Shown in pieces: positions 35,931 to 47,195 of a DNA stretch of 64,000 nucleotides (positions within the stretch are counted from its first letter, which is position 1; each line of letters starts with the position of its first letter). Origin of the DNA: Neckera pumila (lineage: Eukaryota > Streptophyta > Bryopsida > Hypnales > Neckeraceae); the NCBI GenBank assembly GCA_963969595.1, contig OZ018411.1:22194545-22258544 (forward strand), read 5' to 3'. Made by a program: the position numbers and the translations under genes. Under the pieces are notes generated by a model. The model did not search any database. It was not told where the DNA came from and saw only the letters and a list, made by a program, of their open reading frames with translations.

Positions 35931-38900
35931 TCACTGCGACGCCCACTTCGCAGACTCTTTGTCGTCGGGCATCTCCCACTTCATCTCAAAGTCCTTCCCC
36001 ACCAGCACATTCAACCCCCGAATCTCCAGAGATTGAAACTCACCATCAAACTTCACCGTCTCCACGACTAAATCTCCATTCACAACCACTCGTTTCGGTG
36101 CCTTAGAAACCCCCAGAAGCTTCACATTCTGCAGCATCATTCCTTGCGCAAGCGCATACTCGCCTGCATTCACACGCCCCACCAAGCTCCCCGCGTCTCG
36201 CTCTGCAAAGTACTGCACAAATGTCGATGAGCCTTCTCGAATATCCATCTCCAAATCCACACCATTGTCCAGAAACAGTTTCCCGGAAGCAGAAGAAGAC
36301 TCCCCGAATGCAACCAAAAGCGAAAGTGGGGACTTTCGCACTTCGGCCGAAGTTAACCTCGCTTCCTGCATTGGCAGGATTTGCCCTTCGTGAAGGTGGA
36401 CGTTGATAGAATCTGCTGGAGCAGGTAAGGTGAACTTCTCACCACGAGATTTTACTCGTGAGAAGTCGAAGAGGTTGTACCATATGCCTTTTGGGAAGTA
36501 CGCTTCAACAGTGGTGACACCAGGAGAGACGACAGGGGAAACCAAAATGTTGTTACCGAGGAGGAACTGATGGTTGATGGCAAGTGTGGCGAGATCTTCT
36601 GGAAAAGCGAAGAAGAGCGCGCGCGCAATGGGCGCACCGCTCTTGGTAGCCTCGAACATGAGCGTGTACAGATGTGGCAACAGTTTATAACGTAACCCAA
36701 GCGCTGTGCGTGATGAAGCTGCGACAGACTCCCAGAGATATGGCTCATGGTTGATGGTACCAGTGGCAGCGTGGTTACGTGAAAACGGATAAAACGCACC
36801 CAACTGCATCCAGCGCCTGCAAAGCTCCTCGGTGGTATTCCCTACGAATCCACAAATGTCCGCGCCCACCATGGGCACCCCGAACATCCCGGAATTCATA
36901 ACACTCACAACAGAGTATTTCAGATCCTCCCAGGTCGCCTTGTTGTCCCCCGTCCAGTGCGCCGTGTGCGCGCCGGAGCCCAAATAGGTCGACCTGGAAA
37001 GAATGAACGGCCGCTGCTTCGTCACCGTTGTGAGCGCCTTCTGGGTGACAATCGACTCAGACAAGCCATACAAGTTGTGTGCATCGTACTCCATCGCGCC
37101 GTTCCAGTGCTTCACCGTCATGGCGATCGTCTTGTCGCCGATGCTGGTATAGGAGCCGTTGCGGTTGATCTTGTACGGCGGGTGGTCGAATCTGGAAGTT
37201 CCATTCACGCAATGCAATATACATCTGTCGTTACTGCCATCTTTTCCTTTGAGATGTGTTACATTAGATTCAAACGAGCACGCAGATCCCGTACAGAAAT
37301 TCGACGCCTCGTTCATGTCAATCCACAACCCGTCAAATGGGACTTTCTTGTGAAGTTCCGCCACTTCGGTGGTCCACCACGACGTCGCATTCGGGTGGAG
37401 AAAATCCGGGAAGTACACCGGTCCCGGCCACACTTGCGCGAGGTAGTTATTCCCGAATTCGTTCTTCAGAAAGATGTCCTGCTCCAATCCGCGGTTCAAA
37501 GTTGCATAATTTTCGAATTGCACACTAATTCCTGGATCCAAAATGGGGACATAGTGCTGCCCATTCTCGTGAAGCTCCTCAACAAACGCGCGAACTTCGT
37601 TTTCGTTGTAACGCACGGGATCAAATGTGAAGTCCTTGTAAGCTTCCATGCAGTCGATGTCGCTCCAAATGGTATCCAATGGGATGCTGGCTTGTTTATA
37701 ATGCTCCACCACGTACTTAAGATCATCAATCGTGTCGTAACCCCACCGGCACTGATGGAAACCAAAGCTCCAGAACGGCATGCCCACGGGACGCCCCACA
37801 AGACGTGTGTACTGATCCACAACCGCAAGCGGCGTTGATCCCGAGAAGAAGTAAAAATCCAAAACGCCGCCGATCACATGATACGTGAGCTCGTCTTTCC
37901 CGACGTAGATGTCCATGCCGTTGCTGTTGAGCAAGAGAACGCCGTGCGTGGCGCCATTCTCGCGGACGTCCATGTAGAAAGGGTACGCGCCGTAGAGGTC
38001 GACGTCAACAGTGTAAGCCGCCATGTCCGTCGCCCAGAGAGTGTATAGGCGGTCGCGAGTCAAACGCAGCCCGTCGGGGCGAGTGCTCTCGCCAATGCCG
38101 AAGAGAGAGTTGTTGCGAGGGAGGTGAGTGGAAATCTCAAGGTACTGGTCCTTAAACACCATGGAGTTGAAGGCGACATCATCCGATGGGGTGGAGTTGA
38201 ACAGACATTCGCCACTTGAGGTGCGCGTGATGGCGAAGCCGAATGGCTCCACAGTGTAGGAAACCTCCAACTGACGTTGCTGCTGCTCAGTCCCAAGAGC
38301 GCGCTTCGGGCTTGTGAGGGTCTCGAGAGAGGAGACCGCGGGACGAGGGATGAGCTCTTGCGGGACTTCCCAGCGCGTCTGCGTTGAGTCCGTGATGTGG
38401 ACGTGCACTTGTTCGTCGCTATCGTACCTGGAAACACAACCATAGAGCAGCCCGTTTCCACCATTTGTAATCAGAATACTCACAGAATCACAAAGCACGA
38501 AGAAAACTCTACAACCACAGAACATGAATTCACCTCCGTCAATTTTGAACAGAAGAGGATGAGTTTATACTCTTGACAACATGGAGATGAGTCTCTGATC
38601 ACAAAGCATGAAGGGGTAGTGATTCGAAACCCATCTTCCTTCAATGTCTGAATAACACAACAAGTCTACACTGACGGGAGTACGAAGTCAACTCTCTGAT
38701 TACAAGCGTGAATGACAGAGGTTTCACCGTTGAAAATTGTTGTCCAACTTCCAACATTCAGTGCACTCCACCTGTCGTGATGAAAGTGGCGACTCTCAAA
38801 TACGCTCCGGGTTCAAGAAAACAGCAATATGCGTCGCAATTGACAAAACCGAACTGACGGAAGTTCATCAAGAAACACACCTAACAACCATTTGTAGGGG

Positions 38901-39116
38901 GCTGATGTCAGGACCATAAACCTCCGTCCGCTGGATGAGTTCCAAGTTGGCCACGAACCCCGACCCGTCCTCGAAGTCGTACACGGACGTCATCCGGTGT
39001 CCCAGCCCTAAGCTCCTCAACGCCTTCGGCGAGCGCGCATCGCTCCAGCTCACAGAGCCCAGCAACAACAACAACAACACGACCACGAACCGCGCAATCA
39101 CCTTCCCACCACCCAT
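35931..39116 (-). CDS. Plant-type secreted GH31 alpha-glucosidase (two exons)
   Basis: Retaining exo-alpha-glucosidase of glycoside hydrolase family 31, releasing glucose from the non-reducing ends of maltose, starch or related glucans. Exon 1 is 39116-38881 and exon 2 is 38427-35931; the 453-bp GT-AG intron splits an Arg codon, and the joined frame gives 910 residues, the usual size for plant members. Residues 1 to about 27 form a signal peptide (basic start, run of V and L, then SVSWSDA). The nucleophile is Asp449 in WIDMNEASNF and the acid/base is Asp573 in HWTGDN. The motif WSDIDCMEAYKDF (about 333-345) resembles plant alpha-glucosidases rather than alpha-xylosidases, which normally have an N-D-D-H type sequence there. 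FHQCRWGY, PILDPGI and GVPMVGADICGF are also family landmarks. Several N-x-S/T sites fit secretion. GC content is far above the flanks. The start is the only Met before the signal peptide. Substrate (maltose, starch, xyloglucan) is inferred, not shown. Confidence 0.96.
38428..38880 (-). other. Intron of the GH31 gene
   Basis: 453 bp on the minus strand, starting GTGTGTTTC and ending TTTCCAG. Removing it joins VVR to YDSDEQVHVH in phase, restoring the N-terminal GH31 beta-sandwich region. Confidence 0.9.
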
Positions 39117-39999
39117 CTTGAAAATTCTCCGCCGCGCACAAGGAACAGAGTATCAAGTCCCAAAAACCCACCGTCACAATCTCATGGTTACCCAATTTCT
39201 CCCCCAACCAAACTCAAAAACGAAATACACTGCAAATCCCCAAGACACTCAAAATCCCACCAAATCCCCACCAACCTCCCCACCCCCCAAAAAAGCAAAA
39301 TCCCCCTCAGACTCCTGGAACCTCCTCCCTCACGAACTCGCAAGGTCAAATTCGACAAATTCTCTACCCAACTACAGATGAGGCGCAACACCCGATCACC
39401 CCATGGATCCCGAAGTACTCCAAGCTGGGCTTGCAGAAAAACTGCAACCACGCACCGCAACCACTGCGACTCTCAAACTCTTTGCAACTGCAGCAGCTGA
39501 TTATACTCAAGAATGTGTCCCCAGAAGTGCCAATTGGATGGAACTTACTGTAAGACTGATGCTACAGACTAATCCAGCAATAGAATAGGATGGAATGGAA
39601 AGAATTGATGTAAAGAGCCTCGGTAATGTCGAAGAAAAGGAGCAAGGGAAGGGGAAGCAAGCGAGCTTTACTGCGGCAGAGAACGAATGGGAGAGAGTGG
39701 CTGATGATGGCTTCTTTTTATAAAGGCCAGATTGACTCCCAGACGGCCTGATTAGTGAACTACTGTAGTGTGCTTCCTGCTTTCCGGACTGCTTCGTCCC
39801 CATTTTCCCTTTTTGGGACCACAAGGGACTGAAAAGAGAGTCAGGGTAGCGCAAATCAAGGAGTGGGGACTGCTTCTTTTCAGTGGGTTTACCACCAATG
39901 GCGGGGTTGTTTTAATTTGCGTTGGAGTTTGTGCCGTTTGGTGAACCTTTATTTTTTGGGTTGTTTACTTCAGTTGTCATTTTTTTACCTGGATTATCT
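39117..39999. other. GH31 upstream region (5' leader and promoter)
   Basis: Higher GC than the repeats, with the TATA candidate at 39715-39722. A plus-strand 61-codon frame at 39403-39588 is probably chance. Confidence 0.5.
39715..39722 (-). promoter_or_regulatory. Candidate TATA box for the GH31 gene
   Basis: On the minus strand this reads TATAAAAA, preceded by CCTT. It would place transcription start near 39690 and give a 5' leader of about 570 bp before the ATG at 39116. The match is to the generic plant TATA consensus only; the core is nearly symmetrical, so direction is not proven by the motif. Confidence 0.35.
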
Positions 40000-40260
40000 T
40001 AGGGACACCCAGAAGTGCCTAATGCACAGTTACTATCACAAATTTTCATATTTTTTCTGTTGGCAATTGAAAGGAAGTTCTAATACACAAAAGAATGCAA
40101 CATTGGGATATTGTATGCAAAAGTTATGAAGGGCCAAAGTTTTTTTGGAGTAGATGTTCTTTATCTTAGGTACATATTGATGTTGGAGATGCACACAGAG
40201 TAGTGATGGTGGCAATCTTAGACATGGTGCAATGTTGGATGTGCTGAACTTAGTGATAAG
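40000..40260. mobile_element. Interior-Y MITE copy with eroded ends
   Basis: CTGTTGGCAATTGAAAGGAA, TTGTATGCAAAAGTTATGAA and GAGATGCACACAGAGTAG match interior Y. Confidence 0.6.
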
Positions 40261-40326
40261 GAAGAGTGAGAAATGATTGTTTTATTGGATTGGCATGAAA
40301 TAAGGGCTTATTCATACTAAGTCTTA

Positions 40327-41165
40327 AAGTGGGTACATCTAAAACCGCCATCATCTACCAAAAAAAAATTGATCCTTCATAGGTTTTGCACATGGGATCC
40401 AAATGTTGCATTCTTTTGTGTGCATTTGCATTTACCAACAAAAAAATATGAAATTTTTACCAATATTTTACATAAAGCAAACGTAAGAAATGGGTCCAAA
40501 AAGCAATTGAAATTAATTAATTTTTTGACACAAAGTATGAATTTCTTAAGTATGCTACCCAATTGGCCCAAAAGTATTAGAGGAAATTTCAGGCCTCCGG
40601 AGGGCTACTCCACAACCCTCCGAGGTACCTTGAAATTTGTTTTTATTTTGCTAAAAAAATCGTTTTTCTCCTATTTCCGCCCTGTTGAAACTGCAACAAC
40701 AGTGGCGCAGGAACCAAAAATTCCAAATAAAAAATTATTATTATTATTATTAATAATAATCTTAAAAAAATTGCAAAAAAAAAAAAAACTCTACAAGACT
40801 TGACTGCTCCAGCAAGCTATCACAAACTTTGACTGCTCACCAAGAGCAATTTCGAAGTTGACAGGCCATGCAAAGAATAGCATGGCATGTCAACTTCGGA
40901 CAGCCTTGTAATGGGTTGAATTTTTCTCTAATGACTCTTTAGACTGTCCCCAAAACCAACAAAAAGTATATTCATAATGGTCACATCTTACTCACCTAAA
41001 GTTGTCACAGTGTTTCCTAACATGGCCATAATAAAAAGGCCTAAAAAAGTCATTCCTTCTTATAATGAATTTACATTCAAAAGGTGGAAGTTCCTTCTGC
41101 AGTCCCTAATCACTCCATCCCTATCATTCAAGATTGATTGTGGACACTACCTCAACCTAATGTAA
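40327..41165. mobile_element. Chimeric Y and W MITE remnants, split by an R-family foldback
   Basis: 40327-40475 begins AAGTGGGTACATCTAAAACC and is Y-like in the opposite sense to the preceding copy. 40495-40576 and 40932-41160 are W-like (AAAACCAACAAAAAGTATAT, ATGAATTTACATTC). The R element at 40577-40931 interrupts W. Confidence 0.6.
40577..40931. mobile_element. R-family foldback
   Basis: TTAGAGGAAATTTCAGG at the left, TTGAATTTTTCTCTAA at the right. Hairpin 1: CCTCCGGAGGG..CCCTCCGAGG. Hairpin 2: CGAAGTTGACAGGCCATGC with GCATGGCATGTCAACTTCG at about 40853-40902. A run of ATT triplets lies at 40733-40760. Confidence 0.75.
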
Positions 41166-41805
41166 GTAGCCCCCCATCTCCGACATTCTTCAACAAAAAC
41201 GTTTGTCATGGGTTGACGCAATACTTTACTGACGGAGTCCTTCCCTCGGTGTCTGTGACAGGAGTCTTTTGCCTGTCATAAGCTGTTACCTTGACTGTAG
41301 ATCGAAAAGAACTGAAAAACAGCAGCTAACTGAAGCTACGGTAAGTTTACTAGATTGCAGAGCACATGAACTTCCGCGTTGAACATTACTGGCAACTGAG
41401 CAACAACTGCAAGAAAGACGGAGGTCGGTGCCGATGCTTCATCCGAGGCACTCCGTCAATCTGCGTTTCCTGCTTTCAATTTGCAAGAGGCTTTGTAACT
41501 AATAAGGTAACATAAGGTGCCTCCCGATCTGAAGATTTCAAAGTGGTCCATACATGCTTTGCGTCTCCGTCTCCTTGGCGGATGAATGGATTGATTGCTT
41601 GCAGTTCTAATAAGCAAGTTGAATTGGTTGTAAGGTATGATCAAGTCTCAGTTACAGACTGAAGACTAGTCACGGAAATTTTACAGTACTCGGAGTTTGA
41701 GAAACCCAGACCGACATTTGTTGATAAGGCTGAACTTACGAGGAACGATGAGGTAAACGGATGTGAGTTTCCTGCGTCAGTTCTGTGGTTCGATCTTCAA
41801 AAAGA
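41166..41805. other. Low-copy intergenic stretch, no gene seen
   Basis: Balanced base composition and no match to the repeat families, but stops in all frames and no credible exon chain. Confidence 0.4.
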
Positions 41806-41807
41806 TA

Positions 41808-42200
41808 GGGTAAGGCAATTAAGTATATCCAAAAGAGTGCCTCCCCTCCTATGTATGTATGGTAGATCAACCGATTACCACACAGATTTGCTATCTAGGT
41901 ACTTTGGAGAAGCTATTTGTCAAATCCAGTGTTTTCTAGAGATTGAAAAGCTTGAGAGAAGCTGTTTGCCAAAAAAAAAAGACATTCCGACAAGAAGTGA
42001 ATTTTATGTGGTTTTTCAAAGCTAAAATGTTAAAGCTTGATAGCCCCCTTGTAGAAGTGTGGGTTGAGGTGTCCGCTCCCAAAGTACATTGCCGTCATGA
42101 TAAAGAATTGATAAGATTGTAGTAATGAATGAGCCACTGACGCAAATAGAAGGGGTCATGTAGGTGGCGGAATTGGGTGGTGTTCGGGTCAGCTCTACCT
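41808..42200. mobile_element. AGGT/TA MITE, interior V (393 bp)
   Basis: Left TA-GGGTAAGGCAATTAAG, right CAGCTCTACCT-TA. Shares GGTACTTTGGAGAAGC and GACATTCCGACAAGAAG with the copy at 4136. Confidence 0.75.
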
Positions 42201-42218
42201 TACACTTGTCCAAATGAT

Positions 42219-42567
42219 CTGAAATTTTTCAAGTATGTAGTTAACTTGACTTCAAAAATGAATCCAAAGAGTAACCATCGTTTTGGGCATTTTTCATATA
42301 TAAATGTGACCTTGTGAAGTGCAATTGCTTGGTTTTTTCGTAGGGATAAAAAAAGTTTTTTTTTTCAATTCAAACACTAATATCTTACAATCTACATGGT
42401 GGAAAATTTTGAATTTTTTTCTACATCTTCTCAAACCAACACACTATAAGATCTTACGGTTAAATGTGTCCAAAAGTGTTTTTTTTCTAAAATTTGGTAC
42501 TTGTATTAGAAATAGTAGTTTTGGAGCTTTTCTGATGAAAACATAGTCAGAAACTTGTAGGGGTTAA
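42219..42567 (-). mobile_element. M2 element fragment, one end only
   Basis: Ends GTAGGGG-TTAA at 42567 with M2 sequence inward (GTGACCTTGTGAAGTGCA). The other half is absent; it abuts sequence just beyond the V-family MITE at 41808-42200. Confidence 0.8.
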
Positions 42568-42894
42568 TGGAAGTCTAAAGACACTTCAAAAGAAATCTAG
42601 TATGCATGAATGGCAATAGGAATGCTTTTAAATATTTGTACCTTTTAGGTCTAAATTTGTTCCTATGACCCTTAGTAACAACACTCTTTAACACCAAGTG
42701 TGAATATACCTTTAACATGCAAAGCAAACAACCTCATTCAAATTATAGATTACCAATCAATGTTATAGATTACCAATCAATGTGTACTTTACAATGACTT
42801 GGAGAAAGAGGAAAGGTGAAAAAATGACTATTTTCATAATCAAATTACAAAATAGATATACAAACTGTATAGAATCGTCATTTACTGGAATGGT

Positions 42895-43620
42895 ATAAGT
42901 GAATAGATTAGGGCCTTTTTTCCCCACGGACTGCACACCCCTCCACGTGGCACACACCCAGCACCCCCTCCAAAGTCCGTGTCCAGACCCCTCCGTCCGT
43001 CCTGCACTTTTCCTTGCACATCTGGTGACGTGGAGTCGTGGACCGTCAGATGAACAGAGGGCAACGGACGAGATGCCAGCGAGGCGTCCAGCTCTGCCAC
43101 ATGTCACATTCGGGGAAAGCCCCGGAGAGACCGATGACTGCCGGCATCCCAAACCAATTATCCGGCCTTCGATAATTGTCTTCGGGACGATAATTCAATT
43201 AACCTGGTGACGTGTCAGTTACTCACTGAATAATATCACCCGCCTGCCGAACCCAGGGACCGAGCCATTAGTTTGTCAGAGCCGGCGGCCTTATCACTTA
43301 ACTGACGGTTTGGACTTTGGACCCTGGAAGAGAGCCAATTGGCAAGCCGGGACGAAATCATTTATAGTAAAAAGGAAGGGCTTGGGGATCTGGAACTTTG
43401 GGCCGCAACTGCCAAATCTTCCCAATTCTAGGCTAGTCGGTACTGTTGCTGGGTCCAATTGGGGGTCCAACTGAAGGACCTGGCTTCAGAGTAAATTTGT
43501 TGGGCACTTTGGCCTTCAGCAGCCGTGCCGCCCATGTGGCGATGGTTTGTAATGTTGTTTTATACTAATTCCTTCATAACATTATTAATCAAGCCTGGGA
43601 GGTTCCTTTTTGCTTCCGCA
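42895..43620. other. GC-rich island with ACGT-core motifs, no gene
   Basis: CCACGTGGC near 42943, GGTGACGTGG near 43024 and GGTGACGTGTC near 43206 are G-box/ABRE-like. The open frames here overlap on both strands and lack protein character. It may be a relic promoter or unannotated regulatory DNA. Confidence 0.4.
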
Positions 43621-43641
43621 AAAGGGGGAGCCCCCAAGAGC

Positions 43642-44572
43642 TTAACCCCTAAAGGACGGAGACTATGTTTTCACCAAAAACGCTTCAAAACTGCCATTTC
43701 GAATACAAGTACCAAATTTTAGAAAAAAAACATTTTTGGACACATGTAACCATAGGATCTTGTAGTAAACTGGTTTGAGAAGATGTGGAAAAAATTTCAG
43801 AATTTCCACCATGTAGATTGTAAGATATTAGTGTTTCAATTGAGAAAAAGCCTTTTTTTGTCCCTGCGAAAAATCGGGCAGCTGCACTTCACAAGGTCAC
43901 ATTTGTATGAAAAAATGTCCAAAATGGTGGTTACTCTTTGGATTCATTTTTGAAGTCAAGTTGGCTATATGCTTGAAAATTTTCAGATCATTTGGAATTG
44001 TACAACATATAGGAAAAAAATAGTAAGTAGAAAGAAGTAGAGAATGATTAAAAACACTAAATTGTTAAGAATTTAATTATAGAATTGAAAAATGCCAATC
44101 CCAGAGGTTATAATGTTGTAATAACCTATCTACACCCAGTGTTTTTATTTTTTTTCAAAAATATTGAAAATTGAGTTAAATAATGGACTTCAAAGTTTAT
44201 TTTAGAGTAGGGAATCCACAACTACCCGCAAACTAGAAACCCTCATAATTTTGATTTCATAAACCAAAATGAAATAATTCCAGACCTAAAATTGCATATA
44301 TAGATCTAGAGAACCAGTTTCAAGTTTTTTTTTTTTTTTTTAAATGATTTTTTAAGAATTTTTTGAGCTGCTCGCAGAGCAATGAAAATGACATATTATG
44401 CAATAACTTTTTGACCATGTAGTCAAATGTTATGAAAATTGTTGGGCCTTAAAGCTACTCCTCGGGAGAATGTTGTGTGAAAATTTCAAAGAAAAAAAAC
44501 AAAAACACTTGTAGTGAGCTGCCCAAAAAAGCTATGTTCTCAAAAAAGCATGTTCAGGCATTTAGGGGTTAA
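43642..44572 (+). mobile_element. M2 element, full length (931 bp)
   Basis: TTAACCCCTAAAGGACGG at the left, GGCATTTAGGGG-TTAA at the right. Best-preserved M2 copy in the window. Confidence 0.93.
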
Positions 44573-44780
44573 AGTTTCTGACAACCTCCTATGTGGAAGG
44601 AGGGAAGGGGGCCAGGATGGACAACAATTGCCAAGCCAATCAAATTTAGAAGCCAGTCTGACAACTTCAAAAACAAAGCCAATGAAAGGGGCCGTATTAT
44701 AACTAAACTTCCCCCCAGGTATCTTGGGGGAATAATACCTTCATCTGGGGGGAGGTTTTGCAAGTGGTTAACAATGTTAT

Positions 44781-45414
44781 GTTTGTCCCGCTAAAACCCT
44801 CCATATCAGGTATAGTTTGCGTCCTACGAAAAACTCTGTTTACTGATTTTGACCACTTAGTAGGCGTTACGCATGTTGAACGACAACGTAGGGGCAAATT
44901 TTGCATAGATCTAAAATCCAATATGTGACACTCCAATCTCTATTCTTAGATCATAAATTTTTTATCCAAAGCAGCAATTTGCGAAGCTACAATTTGTGAA
45001 TCAAAAAAGTGATGAAAGTCATGAATCCGAAAGTGGAAATTTGTGGATCCAAAGCGGCAATCCATGAATTTCAAAGATGGACTTCTCAATTGGTTGTGAT
45101 TCAAGTTTCTTCTACTATTTAATCCAAACTAGGAATTCAGAAATTCAGAAGACAAACTTGCAATCTGTTTGTGGGCCAAGTTTCCTGAAATTGATTGTTT
45201 ATGAACTATCAGCAGCATTCACAAACTCTACTCAAATATGACTAAATTTGCATGGATTTTGGGTGCCTAAATCACAACGCCTCAGTTGCAAATTTTGCAT
45301 AGACATGGAGAATGGGTTATTGCTTCTTGAATGCATGCATCTCAGGCGCAAAGACTAAAATACAGTTAATCTCTTATAGAAAAGGAATCTTAGAGAATTT
45401 TAGTGGGAAAACGG

Positions 45415-45420
<6 letters not shown>
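44781..45420. mobile_element. Stowaway/mariner-like relative, ending in (TA)n
   Basis: Starts TTTGTCCCGCTAAAACCCTC and ends GAATTTTAGTGGGAAAACGG next to a TA microsatellite. Internal sequence (GCATAGATCTAAAAT, TGAATGCATGCATCTCAG) matches the element at 51232-51795. Confidence 0.8.

Positions 45421-45453
<33 letters not shown>
45420..45453. repeat. (TA)n microsatellite at a transposon end
   Basis: About 16 TA units directly after the mariner-like end, consistent with expansion of the TA target. Confidence 0.93.
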
Positions 45454-45455
<2 letters not shown>

Positions 45456-46086
45456 CTACAATAAAAAAGATTTGGTAAACTTCTAACCCTCTCTTGAATA
45501 GATTTGACAAAATGCAATAGGAAAAACAATCCAAATTTCCTATGCACTTGTCGCAAAGACCTGAAGGAGGTCAAGGTTTTTGATAGATTGCCCCCCTAAA
45601 AGACATTAATCCTCTTTGAATCTTTGGTTTTCTCTAAAGTACCTACACCTAAAATGAACATTTCTTCAAAAGTGACCTCTATTTTTGAAGGAAAATTGAA
45701 TAGGGAGGATACTCAAAATGGTGTGCATAACAAAGACAAATGTAAGGTGAACCTGGGGCCTATTTTGAGTTATGTATAGCTCTATTTATAATACAATGGA
45801 GGTGGCAACCTTACAAGTGGTCTATTTTGGGTATACTTTCTGTTGTTTTAACTTCTTTTCTATGACATGTTTTGATACTACTAGTGTCATTTCTTCATGT
45901 GTATCAAATGGATTTTGGCATCACCTAGATTACATTTTTAACACCCTACACCTTGCATCTTTGAAAATTTGTAACTAATTCACAATGCGTCCAAAAAGTA
46001 TGGAACCATGGGGGAAACCACTTGCATTTTGATTCATAGTCATTTACCAATGTGCAAAAATTGTTGTTGATTTCCTAGAGCATATT
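45454..46086. other. Interval between inverted mariner-like copies
   Basis: Contains no credible gene or repeat; AT-rich. Confidence 0.5.
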
Positions 46087-46199
46087 AGGGGTAGTCACGG
46101 CATGTTCAGAGCCATAGTGAACAATGGAGATTCAATAGTGTAGAGTGTTTGGTGGAACCAATGAGAAGCCACGTTTTTTTAACATGCCGTGACCACCCT
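46087..46199. mobile_element. Short MITE (113 bp)
   Basis: Left AGGGGTAGTCACGGCATGTT, right AACATGCCGTGACCACCCT. Arms of about 19 bp with one mismatch. No relative seen elsewhere in the window. Confidence 0.75.
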
Positions 46200-46322
46200 C
46201 TTTGTCGAATAGTGATAACAATGAATAATGAATAATGGAGTCACTCGCTGGTTGGACGGAGGTAATTAGCGGGACTCCCGGAGCCAATAAAGAGGAAGCA
46301 AAGGAATCTTCTTAGTGTGCTA

Positions 46323-46424
46323 TTGCTTGTTCACCCTCAACATCCACCTCCGGAGGTGAAGGTTTATATATATATATATATAAACCTTCACCTCCGGAGG
46401 TGGATGTTGAGGGTGAACAAGCAA
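46323..46424. repeat. Perfect 102-bp palindrome
   Basis: Base by base, 46323-46373 is the exact complement of 46424-46374. The arm includes TTGCTTGTTCACCCTCAAC and CACCTCCGGAGGTG (itself a palindrome), and the centre is (TA)n. It is followed directly by a partial third copy (AACATCCACCTC) and the inverted mariner-like fragment. Confidence 0.97.
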
Positions 46425-46442
46425 CATCCACCTCTAGATATA

Positions 46443-46818
46443 AAACATCCGTTTTCCTACTAAAATCCTCTAAAATTTCTTTTCTGTAAGAGATTAACTG
46501 TATTTTAGTCTTTGCGCCTGAGATGCATGCATTCAAGAAACAATAACCCATTCCCCATATCTATGCAAAATTTGCAACTGAGGCGTCGTGATTTAGGCAC
46601 CCAAAATCCATGCAGATTTAGTCATATTTGAGTAGAGTTTGTGAATGGTGCCAATAGTTCATGAACAATCAATTTTCAGGAAACTTGGCCCACAAAAACT
46701 TCTGAATTTCTAAATTGCTAGTTTGGATTAAATAGTAGAAGAAACTTGAATCACAACCAATTGAGAAGTCCATCTTTGAAATTCACAAATTGCCGCTTTG
46801 GATCCACAAATTTTAACT
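46443..46818. mobile_element. Partial inverted copy of the 44781-45420 element
   Basis: ACATCCGTTTTCCTACTAAA through GCTTTGGATCCACAAATT is complementary to about 45050-45420 of the copy to the left. Together they form a large inverted repeat with about 1 kb between arms. Confidence 0.85.
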
Positions 46819-46842
46819 ATTAAATGCATAACTTTCCATGTA

Positions 46843-47195
46843 AGGTAGAACAACCTAATGCTATTAATCACCTAATTCCAACATCTATTGGACCTTCCCA
46901 TTTGCATCAGTTATCCATCCATTACTATAATCTTAGCAACCCTTTAGCATCATCATAATGCATTTGAGGAAGTAACACATTAATGCGTGGTTTAGCATAG
47001 GTCTATCCACACTTTATTAATTTAGTCTCAACTAACTTTGAAAAATCGCAAAAAATTCATTTCTTCTTGGAATGTCTTGATTCTGCTTGCAAATAGCTTC
47101 TTTCAAATTTTCTATCTCTAAAAAATTTGTAAGTTGACAAATAGCTTCTCCAATATATAGTTAGTAAATCTACTTAGTACTAGACTTGTTTACCT
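46843..47195. mobile_element. U-family MITE (about 353 bp)
   Basis: Left TA-AGGTAGAACAACC, right GACTTGTTTACCT. Interior matches both halves of the element around 12657-14213. Confidence 0.7.

Noticed and set aside
36957..37838. 293-codon plus-strand open frame
   Set aside because: Antisense to the GH31 coding exon. It is a product of the exon's high GC and codon bias, with no protein character of its own.
39403..39588. 61-codon plus-strand frame followed by a GTAAGA donor
   Set aside because: Overlaps the likely GH31 leader on the other strand, and no downstream exon was found.
42899..43210. 103-codon plus and 129-codon minus overlapping frames
   Set aside because: Both strands stay open because the island is GC-rich; neither has a recognisable domain or splice partners.
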